Below, one piece after another: positions 18,217 to 27,718 of a DNA stretch of 64,000 bases. Source of the stretch: Pyrinomonas sp040289685 (GTDB lineage: Bacteria; Acidobacteriota; Blastocatellia; Pyrinomonadales; Pyrinomonadaceae). Under the pieces are notes generated by a model, which saw nothing but the letters and a program-made list of their open reading frames with translations, searched no databases and was not told the origin of the DNA. The stretch covers positions 1 through 64,000 of the forward strand of contig NZ_PSLQ01000009.1 of the NCBI RefSeq assembly GCF_040289685.1. The letters run 5' to 3'. Numbering within the stretch: the first letter of the stretch is position 1; each line of letters starts with the position of its first letter. The position numbers and the translations under genes were made by a program.

Positions 18217-19287
18217 CTATTTCGTTTCGCTAACGAACTTGCCGTACTGCTCTTCGACCTGTTGCGGGCTGACGGGACCGGAAAATATCAGCACGCGATG
18301 GCGAAAGGTCACGGACTGACCAGGTTCGAGAGCGAAGTTCAACTTTTCGCGCCCTCGGCTGAAGACTCCTTGCCCGAGCGGGTTGGCGGCGAAAAGCCCG
18401 TAGCCGCGCGCGTGCCAGTAAGTCGGATGGCCGACGTTCTTCGGGTGGTCCAGAATCGCCAGCGTCACCTCCTCGTTGCCGATCTTTCCGCTGAGCATGG
18501 TCCAACGCGCGCGCGTCCCCCAAACGGCATCTCCCGCCAACCCCTCGCTACTGCGATAGAGGCCGGTCACGCCGGCGTTGTTCATCGCGGGGACCGTGGT
18601 CGCTCGACCGCTCGCATCGGTGAAGGTCGTCGGTTCATTCGACGGTTGCTCTAGCTGGCGAGCGACGCGAATGCCGAGCAATCCTTCTTTGTTATCCCGA
18701 AACAGAACGCGCCGGTCGAGCGCCGTCAACGTCGTCCGCCGTTCGACGGTGCGCAAGCGCGGCTCCGCGTAGAAGACGAACGTCGTGCGTTCGCGCAAGA
18801 TGGGCGCGCCATCGGGCATGATCCAGTCCATTTCGACTTCGAGTTCGCCGCGCCCAACACCGTTTTCGGCGCGCACAATGCGCCGGTGGACGATGCTCCC
18901 CATTCGCCTCTGCTCCTCTGGCGGAAGGGCCGACGAGTTGTTCCAGAAGTCCACACCGTTGACATCGCCGTAGTTGAACCACAAGCCAACGTGGTGCGGA
19001 TGGTCTACGCGCTCGCCGGGCCGCGGATCGAGCGGAAAGCCGCGCGTCACTAGCGTGCCCGAAGCGGTGCGCAGTGGATAGAGAACCGGCTTGCGCAGCG
19101 TCGCGGGCCAGATGTACGAGGTGAAGGGCTGCCCATCAATCAGCACATCCACGCGCCGCTCGCTCTCGCGCGGCACGATGACGACACGAGGCTTCCTCTG
19201 CGCGGAAGCAGCGAAGATCAAGCTCGCGCAGAAAGCGAACGCGATCACGACCGACGCACGCGCTCGAATGAATTCTTTTTCCGACAT
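18217..19287 (-). CDS. DUF6807 (PmoA-like) secreted protein
   Basis: The protein has a signal peptide (VVIAFAFCASLIFAASAQ) followed by the conserved DUF6807 pattern: RPGERVDHPHHVGLWF, NGVDFWN and ILDHPKNVGHPTYWHARGYGLFAANPLG. Members are often mislabelled as methane oxygenase subunit PmoA but are beta-rich proteins found with sugar-catabolic Gfo/Idh/MocA genes in Acidobacteriota, Planctomycetes and Bacteroidetes. Catalytic function is not established. It lies 22 bases after the upstream oxidoreductase stop, so it is co-transcribed. Confidence 0.8.
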   Translation of the reverse strand: MSEKEFIRARASVVIAFAFCASLIFAASAQRKPRVVIVPRESERRVDVLIDGQPFTSYIWPATLRKPVLYPLRTASGTLVTRGFPLDPRPGERVDHPHHVGLWFNYGDVNGVDFWNNSSALPPEEQRRMGSIVHRRIVRAENGVGRGELEVEMDWIMPDGAPILRERTTFVFYAEPRLRTVERRTTLTALDRRVLFRDNKEGLLGIRVARQLEQPSNEPTTFTDASGRATTVPAMNNAGVTGLYRSSEGLAGDAVWGTRARWTMLSGKIGNEEVTLAILDHPKNVGHPTYWHARGYGLFAANPLGQGVFSRGREKLNFALEPGQSVTFRHRVLIFSGPVSPQQVEEQYGKFVSETK

Positions 19288-19309
19288 CGACTTCTCTCTC
19301 CGAAGCTTT

Positions 19310-20683
19310 TCAGCCTGTGACGACCTCTTGTTTTCCGTCGTCGAAGGTGACGCGCTTTCCTGTGTGCAACGCGGCGATCGTCATGCAGAGCGCGACCGAA
19401 TGGTTGTAGCCAGCGTGGATATCGGCGTTGGGCGTCCTCCTGCTGCGCACGCATTCCATCCAATTACGCATGTGCGCCGAAGTGAGCGAATCGGCCCCCG
19501 TGTTGGCCGCCGTCTCGGCGCGCGCCGCTTGTCGCTCTTCAACGAGCGACATCTCCGGCAGCAGATTTGGTTTCATCCCCATTGGGCGCGCGTAGCGCTC
19601 TTCCAACCCCCCTTCGGGCGAGACCTTGTTGGTGTCGAGGTTGAGCGTGCCGGCATTGGAATAGTAGATCTCCTTGGTTCCACCAGCCGAGTTGGTTTGA
19701 CGCGAAGAGTAGACAACCTGAAAGCCCTTCGACGGATCATCAAACGGACCGTAATCGAAGACCGCCGTCATCGTGTCGAAGTTCGTGCGCCCATCGCGCC
19801 ACATGTAGATGCCACCGTTAGCGACCACCGACCGCGGGCGCGACAGCCCCGTAAACCAATGCACGGTGTCGATCTGGTGCACCATCCACTGATCCGGAAT
19901 GCCTGATGAGTAGGGCCAGAAGAGACGAAACTCAATGTACTTACGCGGATCCCACGTAGGCTTACGCCCGTTCTCTTTGCGATTGAGCACGAACCGGTCC
20001 CAATCCGTATCCTCGCGTCGGATCGCTTGCACCAAGTTGGGGCGCCGCCATCTGCCGGGCTGATTGACGTTCCACGTCATCTCGACCATGACGATGGGAC
20101 CGAACTTGCCCGAACGGATGAATTCGTTGGCGCGCATGTAGTTGCTGCCCGAACGCCGTTGCGTGCCGATCTGCACGATGCGCCGCGTCTCTTCGACGGC
20201 GCGCAAGATCGCCCGCGCATCTTCCATCGTGTTGGCGAGCGGTTTCTCGATGTACGCATCGCGTCCGGCGCGCACCGCTTCCACGCCGTGCAAGGCGTGT
20301 TGAAAGTCAGCCGTCGCGATGATCACCGCATCCACTTCCTTGCGGTCGTATAGTTCATCGTTGTTGCGCGCGCGAAAAATATCCAACGGCGGCAGCCCAG
20401 CCCGCGCGCGCTGCTCGCCGATGAAAGCGGCGCCCTCTTCGCGCCGCCGATTCCAGATATCGGAGACGGCGACCAGATCGAAGTTGAGTTCCTTGGCGTG
20501 CTGCAAAAAGGCCGGGATGAGCGCATCTTTGGCGCGGTCCGAAAAACCGACGATGCCGACGCGCACGCGATCGTTGGCGCCGAGAATGCGCGCATAGCTG
20601 GCGGCGCTTGAAGTGAGCGCCAAGCCTGCGGCGCCCAACGCCGCGCTCTTGATGAAGTCTCGACGCGATCTTTGGTCCTTCAT
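19310..20683 (-). CDS. Tat-exported Gfo/Idh/MocA family oxidoreductase
   Basis: The N-terminus carries SRRDFIKSAALGAAGLAL, a twin-arginine signal. A Rossmann core starts at VRVGIVGFSDRA and the Tyr/Glu-Lys-Pro region reads AYIEKPLANTMEDA. The C-terminal half has PYSSGIPDQWMVHQIDTVHWF. Such exported dehydrogenases carry a tightly bound NAD(P) and act on sugars in the periplasm. It starts after a GGAGGAACC-type Shine-Dalgarno and is followed 22 bases later by the PmoA-like gene. Confidence 0.86.
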   Translation of the reverse strand: MKDQRSRRDFIKSAALGAAGLALTSSAASYARILGANDRVRVGIVGFSDRAKDALIPAFLQHAKELNFDLVAVSDIWNRRREEGAAFIGEQRARAGLPPLDIFRARNNDELYDRKEVDAVIIATADFQHALHGVEAVRAGRDAYIEKPLANTMEDARAILRAVEETRRIVQIGTQRRSGSNYMRANEFIRSGKFGPIVMVEMTWNVNQPGRWRRPNLVQAIRREDTDWDRFVLNRKENGRKPTWDPRKYIEFRLFWPYSSGIPDQWMVHQIDTVHWFTGLSRPRSVVANGGIYMWRDGRTNFDTMTAVFDYGPFDDPSKGFQVVYSSRQTNSAGGTKEIYYSNAGTLNLDTNKVSPEGGLEERYARPMGMKPNLLPEMSLVEERQAARAETAANTGADSLTSAHMRNWMECVRSRRTPNADIHAGYNHSVALCMTIAALHTGKRVTFDDGKQEVVTG

Positions 20684-20814
20684 GGCGGTTCCTCCTTACA
20701 AGGATCATCGAAGTCAACGAACTGGCCCACTTTCTGGCCCACTTTCGCCCGTGAAGCGTTTTGGTTCTTTCTTTGAACAAACTCTCTGAAGCGACCAACT
20801 CGCCCGGTGTCGCG

Positions 20815-22047
20815 TCACGCCTTGACGTAATCAGCGACGCGCAGGCGCTTTCCTTTCTCGATAGCCTCGTTCGCCAGATGAACGCAAATGGACGAAGCCC
20901 ACCCGACGCGCTCGTCGGCGAACGGACGGCTCTGCCGACGCAATGAATCAATGAAAGCTTGGCAAGCCATGAAGTTCGGGTTGCCCGCGGCGGTCTCCGG
21001 GACTTTGATCGGCGCGCCCGGTCCGCGATACGGCATGTCGCCGCGAACGCTGTAACTGGCACCGGTGCGCACCCCGCGCTCGACCACCTCGGAAGAGTTC
21101 AAATTCGGCGGCAAGGGGCGGTTTCGTTCGTAGTAGAAGGTGCCATCTTCCAGCGTCAGTTCGACGCTCCCGCCGCTGCCGTAAACCCATATCTGGTAAC
21201 CGACCTTGTGGTTGTTGAGAAGCGAACTGAAGGTGAAAGTGCGACCGCCCGGATAGCGAAAGACGACCTCGATGTTGTCCCAAACTTCGCGACCATCCTT
21301 GTAGAAATCTATGCCGCCGCTTCCCACCACCGTTTCTGGGAGCGCGCCGAAGAGCCAGTTGGCGAAATCCACGTGGTGCGAGCCGAGTTCAGCCATCAGG
21401 CCACCCGAATAAGCGCGATACATACGCCAGTTGATCAACCGCTCGTACTTCGGCTCGGGCACAGGCCGGCGCCATGTGCTGTTGCGATGCCAGTAGCCGA
21501 AGATATGCGTCGGCTGACCGATCTCGCCCGCGCGTATCCTGTCCAACGCTTCGCGATACCAAGAAGCGTAGCGGTACTGGTGGCCCACCTGATAGAGCTT
21601 GCCCGTGTGACGCACGGTCTCGACGATGCGGTTCGATTGTTCGATGTCGTAGGCCATCGTCTTTTCGCCATAGACGTGGCGACCGCTGTCGAGCGCGGCG
21701 ATCACATGCTCGGCATGCAGGTGAAGCGGCGTCGCGACGACGACCGCATCGACATCGCGCGCCTGATCGAGCAACCGTCGATAATCGCCGTAGGTCGCCA
21801 CGCTGCGCCCGATGATCTTTTGCGCTTGCCCAAAGCGCGGCTCATAAACGTCACACAGCGCGCGTATTTCGACGCCCGGCAGACGCAAAAAGTAACGCAT
21901 CAACTCTTGCCCGCGACTTCCCGCGCCGATGATGGCCAAGCCGATGCGTTCCGAGGGCGGCAAACGCTTTGGCCCCCCAAGCAGGACGGTGGAGCCAGCG
22001 CCAACCGCTCCCGCAGATGCGATTTTGAAGAAACTTCTTCTGTCCAC
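20815..22047 (-). CDS. Tat-exported Gfo/Idh/MocA family oxidoreductase
   Basis: GTG start, then DRRSFFKIASAGAVGAGSTVLL, a short Tat-type signal with RR. The Rossmann motif IIGAGSRGQELMRYFL and the catalytic-site HVYGEKTMAYDIEQ (EKT variant of EKP) are visible. It also has GGLMAELGSHHVDFANWLFG, the conserved substrate-side His pair. It is paralogous to the next gene downstream but only distantly similar. The 131-base spacing to that gene still permits one transcript. Confidence 0.86.
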   Translation of the reverse strand: MDRRSFFKIASAGAVGAGSTVLLGGPKRLPPSERIGLAIIGAGSRGQELMRYFLRLPGVEIRALCDVYEPRFGQAQKIIGRSVATYGDYRRLLDQARDVDAVVVATPLHLHAEHVIAALDSGRHVYGEKTMAYDIEQSNRIVETVRHTGKLYQVGHQYRYASWYREALDRIRAGEIGQPTHIFGYWHRNSTWRRPVPEPKYERLINWRMYRAYSGGLMAELGSHHVDFANWLFGALPETVVGSGGIDFYKDGREVWDNIEVVFRYPGGRTFTFSSLLNNHKVGYQIWVYGSGGSVELTLEDGTFYYERNRPLPPNLNSSEVVERGVRTGASYSVRGDMPYRGPGAPIKVPETAAGNPNFMACQAFIDSLRRQSRPFADERVGWASSICVHLANEAIEKGKRLRVADYVKA

Positions 22048-22358
22048 TTCCGTGCAGATGAACTAGCTTCGCTCTTCGAAGATGGGCATCGCTTCGCGCC
22101 GCGCCTCGCGCAACGCGGCCACCAAGGCGGCCAAAGAACAACGACCTTCGGGCGAGGTATTTTGTTCATCGTTCTCCCAAAATGTCAACCCCGAACGGTG
22201 ACAGGCTTGGACGATACGATCTACGAACCTCTCTCTCAAAAGCGTCCACCTCTAAGTCGCGCATCGCGCCTCTTGCGCCAACAAAGGCGGCAGATGAAAG
22301 AACGCGTCCCTTTGTCGAGCGTCCGACATTGAAGCTCAACGCCATGCTCCTTCTTGCA
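22048..22358. other. Intergenic, no gene seen
   Basis: About 310 bases lie between the leftward oxidoreductase and the ApbE stop. The frames here are arginine/proline-rich shadows. I see no RNA or clear promoter. Confidence 0.35.
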
Positions 22359-23279
22359 TCACGCGCTCGCTTCGCGCCAATAAAACCGCGTCACGTCCAT
22401 TCCCTCAGCGACTATCAAAGCGGCGGCCCTCGCCATCTCGAGCAATGCGGGCGCGTGTGTCGGCCCGAGAACAAAGAGCGCTGTGGAGAGGGCTTCCGCA
22501 TCGGTCGCGTTCGCCGCCACCACAGTGGTCTGCAACATCCCTTGAACGGGCCAGCCGGTGCGCGGATCCAAGATGTGACAGTAGGTCTTCCCTTCTGCGC
22601 GGAAGAACTTCTCGTAGCTCCCCGAAGTCGACACAGCGCCATCGCGCACCGAGATCGTCGAGATCGTGCTCTCATCGAACGGATGGGGCACGCGCACCGT
22701 CCAAGCCGTTTTGCCTAAAGGCGCGCCAAGAGCACATATGCTGCTGCGTCCGGCAACGAGCAATGCTGAAGAGACACCATGCTCGCGCCACAGATCAGCC
22801 ACTTGATCGAGCGCATAACCCTTGCCGATGCCGCCGAGATCGAGTTCGACGGCGGGCGAAGCGAAACCAACGGCGCGCGTCTCCTCATCGAGCAAGAGAA
22901 GGTCCCAACCGGCCTGTGCCGCGGCGATCTCTTCAGCCGAGGGCAGGCGCCCTTGTTGCCGGGAAAAGCCCCACGTCTGCATCAAGCGTCCAACCGTGAT
23001 GTCGAAAGCGCCGTCGGTTAAACGCCCGTATTCACGCGCGCGTCGAAGCAGCGCGAACGTCTCAGGATCAGTGACTACCCAAACGGCACGCGCTTCACGG
23101 TTGAGCCGTGCGATCTCGCTCGTCGTCTTTCGATTGCTCAACGTCGCCTCGAGCCGTTCGATTTCGTCGAAAGCGAGTTCGAAAAGATCTCGCGCTTGGC
23201 TCGAACTCTCGGCGTAAAGGTAAAGGTCGAAGATCGTGCCCATGCCTGGGCGTGACTCGTGATAAAGTTCGGCAACCAT
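22359..23279 (-). CDS. apbE: FAD:protein FMN transferase (ApbE)
   Basis: It transfers FMN to a threonine of target proteins using Mg2+. The conserved core is present: VELDLGGIGKGYALDQVAD, then SGSYEKFFRAEGKTYCHILDPRTGWPV and the Mg-site NATDAEALSTALFVLG. The N-terminus MGTIFDLYLY is typical. No signal peptide or lipobox is obvious, unlike many ApbE proteins. ATG at 23279 was chosen over a longer frame from 23312. No flavinylation target is recognisable beside it. Confidence 0.88.
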   Translation of the reverse strand: MVAELYHESRPGMGTIFDLYLYAESSSQARDLFELAFDEIERLEATLSNRKTTSEIARLNREARAVWVVTDPETFALLRRAREYGRLTDGAFDITVGRLMQTWGFSRQQGRLPSAEEIAAAQAGWDLLLLDEETRAVGFASPAVELDLGGIGKGYALDQVADLWREHGVSSALLVAGRSSICALGAPLGKTAWTVRVPHPFDESTISTISVRDGAVSTSGSYEKFFRAEGKTYCHILDPRTGWPVQGMLQTTVVAANATDAEALSTALFVLGPTHAPALLEMARAAALIVAEGMDVTRFYWREASA

Positions 23280-23444
23280 CGTCTCTTTCGCGCTTGGCGC
23301 GAGGCAACGCAACGCCGTCGATTGTAGCGCCAGAGGCGACGCGCAAGAAAGGCTTCTCAGTCTGTTTTCGCGCCAGTCGGGCGCAGGGCATCAAGCGGTC
23401 CTGCTGCGGAGCCGAACCTCGACAGCATGCTCAGCCGAGGAGCG

Positions 23445-23476
23445 ACCGATTTTGAGTCATTTGTGAACAAATCGGT
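23445..23476. promoter_or_regulatory. Inverted repeat upstream of an oxidoreductase gene
   Basis: ACCGATTT and AAATCGGT are separated by 16 bases, about 120 bases upstream of the 23598 start and 165 bases from the apbE start in the divergent direction. It may be an operator or a hairpin. The rest of 23280-23597 shows nothing else recognisable. Confidence 0.3.
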
Positions 23477-23597
23477 TTGGCGCGCGCCCACCCGTCTGTT
23501 AAAATCCCAGTTCGGGAATGAAGAGAGCGGCCCACCGCGTTAGCGAATAGCAGTTCAGAGAACGGCGGAAGACGTTTCATTCGGGAGAAAGAAAGGA

Positions 23598-24644
23598 ATG
23601 GTCCACCGCGTCGGGATCATCGGCGGAGGCAACATCAGCGAAACGCACGTACGCGCGGCCCAAACCGTTGCGGACGTGCAGGTCGCGGCCATTTACGGGC
23701 AGGCGCGCGAGCGCGTGCATCGTTTGGCGGAGAGTTGCGGCGCCCGCGCTTACAATGACTTGAACGCTTTTTTCGATCGCGAACAGCTCGACGTGGTGCT
23801 CATCGGCAGCCCATCGGGTTTGCACGCAACGCACGGAATCGAAGCGGCGCGCCGCGGCATCCATGTTCTCGTCGAAAAGCCGCTCGACATCAGCACGGCG
23901 CGCGCCGATCAACTCATCGCCGAGTGCGAGCGAAACGGCGTTCAACTCGGCGTCTTTTTTCAAGACCGCGCGACGCCGGATTTCTGCCGCCTCAAGGAGA
24001 TGATCGAACGAGGCGAATTGGGCAGGCTACTGCTCGCGTCGGGTCGCGTCAAGTGGTATCGCCCGCCCGAGTACTACGCACACTCGCGTTGGCGCGGCAC
24101 TTGGGCGCTGGATGGCGGCGGCGCTTTGATCAACCAAGCGATTCACACGGTCGATCTGCTTTTGTGGTTGGTCGGTCCAGTGGCGCGCGTATATGCGCGC
24201 CACGCGACGCTGCTGCATGACATCGAGGTGGAAGACACGTTGGTCGCCACGCTGGAGTTCGCCTCCGGCGCGCTCGGCACGTTGGAAGCGGCGACGTCGG
24301 TCTATCCGGGTTATCCGCGCCGCGTCGAGATCACAGGCAGTCAAGGGACGGTGATCATCGAGCAAAGCAGCGTCACCGCTGCGCATCTGCGCGCCGGTTC
24401 TCAGAGCTGGGCGGCGAACGAGCTGAGTTCAGGGAGCGCGACGTCGCCGGTGGTTGCTGATGCGAGCGGCCATCGGAGAGTTCTGGAAGACTTCCTGCGC
24501 GCGGTGGAGACAGGCGGGCGTCCTTGTTGCGACGGGCGCGAAGGACGCCGCAGCTTGGAATTGGTCGAAGCGCTCTATTTTGCTGCGCGTACCGGTCAGC
24601 CGGTTTCGCTCGTCGACAGGAGCGCTCAACACAGTGCGAGCTGA
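23598..24644 (+). CDS. Gfo/Idh/MocA family oxidoreductase (cytoplasmic)
   Basis: The protein begins directly with VGIIGGGNISETHVRAA, then VLVEKPLDISTARADQL (EKP with catalytic Lys) and GGGALINQAIHTVDLLLWLVG. The length is 348 aa, normal. AAAGGA precedes the ATG. There is no export signal, unlike the two Tat-type relatives upstream. Together with the SDR gene 28 bases downstream it forms a two-step sugar or polyol oxidation pair; the substrate is unknown. Confidence 0.9.
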   Translation: MVHRVGIIGGGNISETHVRAAQTVADVQVAAIYGQARERVHRLAESCGARAYNDLNAFFDREQLDVVLIGSPSGLHATHGIEAARRGIHVLVEKPLDISTARADQLIAECERNGVQLGVFFQDRATPDFCRLKEMIERGELGRLLLASGRVKWYRPPEYYAHSRWRGTWALDGGGALINQAIHTVDLLLWLVGPVARVYARHATLLHDIEVEDTLVATLEFASGALGTLEAATSVYPGYPRRVEITGSQGTVIIEQSSVTAAHLRAGSQSWAANELSSGSATSPVVADASGHRRVLEDFLRAVETGGRPCCDGREGRRSLELVEALYFAARTGQPVSLVDRSAQHSAS

Positions 24645-24672
24645 ATCGGGTTTGGAAGAGAGAGCGAACTTC

Positions 24673-25449
24673 ATGGTGTACCGCAAACTGGATCTTACGG
24701 GCAAGTTGGCCGTCGTCATCGGCGGCACCTCTGGAATCGGCTTAGCGCTCGCTTGCGGGTTGGCCGAAGCCGGAGCGGACGTGATCGCTTCTTCGCGTCG
24801 CGTTGAACAGGTCGAGCATGCGGCGCGCGAGATCGAAGCGCGCGGACGCCGAACTTTGCGCGCGACTTCGGATGTCACCGATCGCGCATCGTTGCAAAGG
24901 CTCTTGGATGATGCATTGAGCGCCTTCGGTCAAGTGGATATCCTGGTCAACTGCGCCGGACGCACCAAACGCGCGCCCACCATAGATTTTGCGGAAGAGG
25001 ATTGGAACGCTATCCTCGACACGAACCTGACGGGGACCTTGCGCGCGTGCCAGATCTTCGGGCGTCATATGATCGAACGCCGCTACGGACGGATCATCAA
25101 CATCGCGTCGCTTTCGACCTTTGTCGCGCTCTACGAAGTGGCCGCCTATTCGGCGAGCAAGGCCGCCGTTGGAAGCCTGACCAAATCGCTGGCTATCGAG
25201 TGGGCGCGGTACGGCGTGACGGTGAACGCCATCGCGCCCGGAGTCTTTCGCACGCCGCTCAACGAACACCTGCTCGACAACACGGAGCGCGGGCGCGAAT
25301 TCCTGCTGCGCACGCCGCTGGGCCGGTTCGGTCACGTCGAGGAGCTGGTTGGCGCAGCGGTGCTGCTCGCCTCGGACAGCGCAAGTTACATCACGGGCGA
25401 GATCATCGTCGTCGATGGCGGTTTTCTCGCTTCGGGAGTGAATCACTGA
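24673..25449 (+). CDS. SDR family oxidoreductase
   Basis: This is a classical short-chain dehydrogenase: GGTSGIGLALACGL cofactor loop, NCAGRTKRAP, catalytic Ser at IASLSTF, Tyr-x3-Lys in AAYSASKAAVGSL, and the C-terminal SDSASYITGEIIVVDGG. It matches the gluconate 5-dehydrogenase/3-oxoacyl-reductase group. ATG at 24673 was preferred because it precedes the cofactor motif by the normal distance. Its position behind a Gfo/Idh/MocA gene suggests sugar catabolism rather than fatty-acid synthesis. Confidence 0.9.
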   Translation: MVYRKLDLTGKLAVVIGGTSGIGLALACGLAEAGADVIASSRRVEQVEHAAREIEARGRRTLRATSDVTDRASLQRLLDDALSAFGQVDILVNCAGRTKRAPTIDFAEEDWNAILDTNLTGTLRACQIFGRHMIERRYGRIINIASLSTFVALYEVAAYSASKAAVGSLTKSLAIEWARYGVTVNAIAPGVFRTPLNEHLLDNTERGREFLLRTPLGRFGHVEELVGAAVLLASDSASYITGEIIVVDGGFLASGVNH

Positions 25450-25786
25450 AGCGTGAACACAAGATCCGTTGACGATCGCCTTCGTCTTGCAGCGAGATGA
25501 ACGGCCACCGACGCGCGCTTGAAGGCGAATTATCTTGAGTGTTCGACGAGATCCGCACGGAGAGCTTCCGATGACGCTTGTGCGCGCCGGGGCGCATACT
25601 CGTCAGCCGCCTGTGAGCAACTGAACTCGCCCCAGTGCGCGCGCCCGGCATCTTCTGGCGTGGCGGCTCTTCGTCGCACATTGCGCACAGATGGGTGCAT
25701 AAAGACGCGCTCGCAGCTGGCATCTTCTGCCGTTGGTGTGGCATCCTTGTCTGCTTGCAAGTCTTTTCGTTATTTTCATTGTTTTT
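25450..25786. other. Intergenic, no gene seen
   Basis: About 337 bases. The sequence turns T-rich just before the next ATG (25765-25787). No hairpin, RNA or convincing open frame was noticed. Confidence 0.35.
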
Positions 25787-27181
25787 ATGGCAAGCTTTTG
25801 GCTCAACTTTTTCTGCGCGGCGTTGTTGCTTTTTCAAGGCGCGAGCGGGGCGCAAACATCTCCAGACGCTTCGCGCACGGTGACGCCGCGGCAGGCCGGA
25901 CAGCTCAACCTTGGCGAATACGGCGTCGTCATCGAACCCGATGCGCGCTTGATCGTCATGATGGCTGCGCTGGAAGCCGCCGGATTCGATCCTGAACCGA
26001 ACGCGCCGGCACCGTTTCGCGCGACCGTGCGCCGTGACTTAGCTGGACTTGACCCCGACCTGCGCGCGCGCCTTCGACGGTTCTACCAACGGCACGAACT
26101 GCCGTCGCCAGCAACGCTCGCCGAACAAGCGGCGCGTTACGTGTCGTTGGCGCTTGTGCTCGGTGGTCCACCGGGCTTCGATTCGCCGGAACGAACCGAA
26201 GATCTCCCCGCGGCAGTGCTTGAGATTCTGGATTTCGCGCCGCTGCTACGCGAGTTCTATCAGCGTTCTAACATCGCCGAGAACATGCCGAACTACTTGC
26301 GCGCTCATCGCGCAGCGGCGGACCAACTGCGTCCCTCCACGGCGGAGATGGTCCGGTTCATCCTCTCCTACCTTCACACCCGTCCCGTGACCGAAACGGT
26401 CGAGCGCGTCCCCGTTTCGCCCCAACCGGGCAAAGAGGGCAAAGAGAAGGATAAAAGGGCTGGGCCAGCCTTCACGCTGCGCGCGCGTCCGCGCCGTTTT
26501 CACGTCATCCCAGACCTACTGGCGGCGCCGGGAACGATCAACTTTCGCGTGATCGCCGACGATTACTACGCCATCATTCCGTACAACACCGATCCCGTAT
26601 CATCGGAATTGCGGCGCGCTTACCTTCAGTTCGTGATCGACCCGTTGGTGGTCCGCTTCAACCGTGACATCGCCGCACGCCGTGATGCACTCAAACAACT
26701 CGTCGACGCGCGCCCCAACGCGAACAACGCGCCGGCACCTGATCTGTTCTTCGCCGTCGCCCGTTCATTGGTCGTCGCCGCCGATGCGCGCATGAGCGAG
26801 CTGCTCAAACTCGCCGCGCTCCAACAGGAGCTGGGCCAGCGTTACAAACGCGCAGCCACGGTAGCCGAGCAGCAAACCATCCGCGAAGAGGCCGAGCGAC
26901 GGCGCGCCGCCATTGAAGACGAGACCACAATGCAACTGGCCGAGGCTTACGAACGCGGCGCGGTGCTCGCCTTCTACTTCATGGAGCGCTTGCGCGGCAT
27001 AGAAACCTCTGGGTTCGACATCGCCAATTTCTTCTCGGACATGATCGCGTCGTTCGATCCGCAACGCGAAGCGCGCCGTCCGGCTGAATACCGTGCCGCG
27101 AGCGCGTCGCCGCACGCCGCGCCGAGACGGTGCGCGCCAGCGACGCAGAGACGACAGAAACGGCCCGGCGCGCGACGTTGA
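25787..27181 (+). CDS. Secreted alpha-helical protein of unknown function (5' part of a probably frameshifted gene)
   Basis: The N-terminus (MASFWLNFFCAALLLFQGASGAQ) is a signal peptide. The mature part is rich in Ala/Arg/Glu helices with a conserved-looking block FHVIPDLLAAPGTINFRVIADDYYAIIPYN and a region RRDALKQLVDARPNA. I do not recognise the family. The last ~30 residues in this frame (serine/proline/arginine-rich, from about 27100) look unlike the rest, whereas the +2 frame continues as a helical chain into the TPR-like segment of the next entry. I read this as one ~600-residue protein broken by a one-base frameshift at about 27090-27115. It may be an assembly error. Confidence 0.65.
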   Translation: MASFWLNFFCAALLLFQGASGAQTSPDASRTVTPRQAGQLNLGEYGVVIEPDARLIVMMAALEAAGFDPEPNAPAPFRATVRRDLAGLDPDLRARLRRFYQRHELPSPATLAEQAARYVSLALVLGGPPGFDSPERTEDLPAAVLEILDFAPLLREFYQRSNIAENMPNYLRAHRAAADQLRPSTAEMVRFILSYLHTRPVTETVERVPVSPQPGKEGKEKDKRAGPAFTLRARPRRFHVIPDLLAAPGTINFRVIADDYYAIIPYNTDPVSSELRRAYLQFVIDPLVVRFNRDIAARRDALKQLVDARPNANNAPAPDLFFAVARSLVVAADARMSELLKLAALQQELGQRYKRAATVAEQQTIREEAERRRAAIEDETTMQLAEAYERGAVLAFYFMERLRGIETSGFDIANFFSDMIASFDPQREARRPAEYRAASASPHAAPRRCAPATQRRQKRPGARR

Positions 27182-27606
27182 TCAAGAACCTCGCCGAGAT
27201 AGATGAGCTTCTTCGCCTGCGCAACTATGTGGCCGCCGAAGCGCGCCTCAAACAGATGTTGAAAGAACATCCTGATGAGCCACGCATCTACTTCGCCTTG
27301 GCGCAGGCGGCGAGTTTATCGGCGAAAGACGCTACGGATGAAGAGGTGCTCGCCGAACGGCTCAACCGCGCCCTTGAAAATTACCGCTCAGCAGTGAAGC
27401 GCGCTTTGCCGGAAAGGGACGCGGCACTGCTATCGCGCGCGCACACGGCAATGGGACGCATCCTTGCGTTTCTTGAACGCGACGCGGAAGCCCTGCGCGA
27501 ATTCGAAGCGGCGATCAAGCTGGGTCAAGTCGTCGGCGGAGCTTACCAAGAGGCGCTTGCGGCGCGGGACAACCTTTTAGCCAAGAAGAAGAGCGCGGCG
27601 CCCTGA
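27130..27606 (+). CDS. TPR-like C-terminal segment, probably the continuation of the preceding gene
   Basis: The protein (158 aa) has paired helices of TPR character: NYVAAEARLKQMLKEHPDEPRIYFALAQ, then RALENYRSAVKRAL and DAEALREFEAAIKLGQ. There is no signal peptide, no Shine-Dalgarno and the start is a GTG inside the preceding frame with a 52-base overlap. The frame is open upstream to 27085 and the residues before the GTG (…RERVAARRAETV) read as a natural helix. That favours a single longer protein over an independent gene. Confidence 0.6.
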   Translation: MRASDAETTETARRATLIKNLAEIDELLRLRNYVAAEARLKQMLKEHPDEPRIYFALAQAASLSAKDATDEEVLAERLNRALENYRSAVKRALPERDAALLSRAHTAMGRILAFLERDAEALREFEAAIKLGQVVGGAYQEALAARDNLLAKKKSAAP

Positions 27607-27718
27607 CCGATCGCGCTCTTCACCTCGGCCTGCAAAGACAATCCGGTGTTGTGCGCTCCATCGTTCGAGAACGAGCGCGCATGAGTGCGCCAGCGTGCGC
27701 TCGTGGTCCGCTTAAAAA

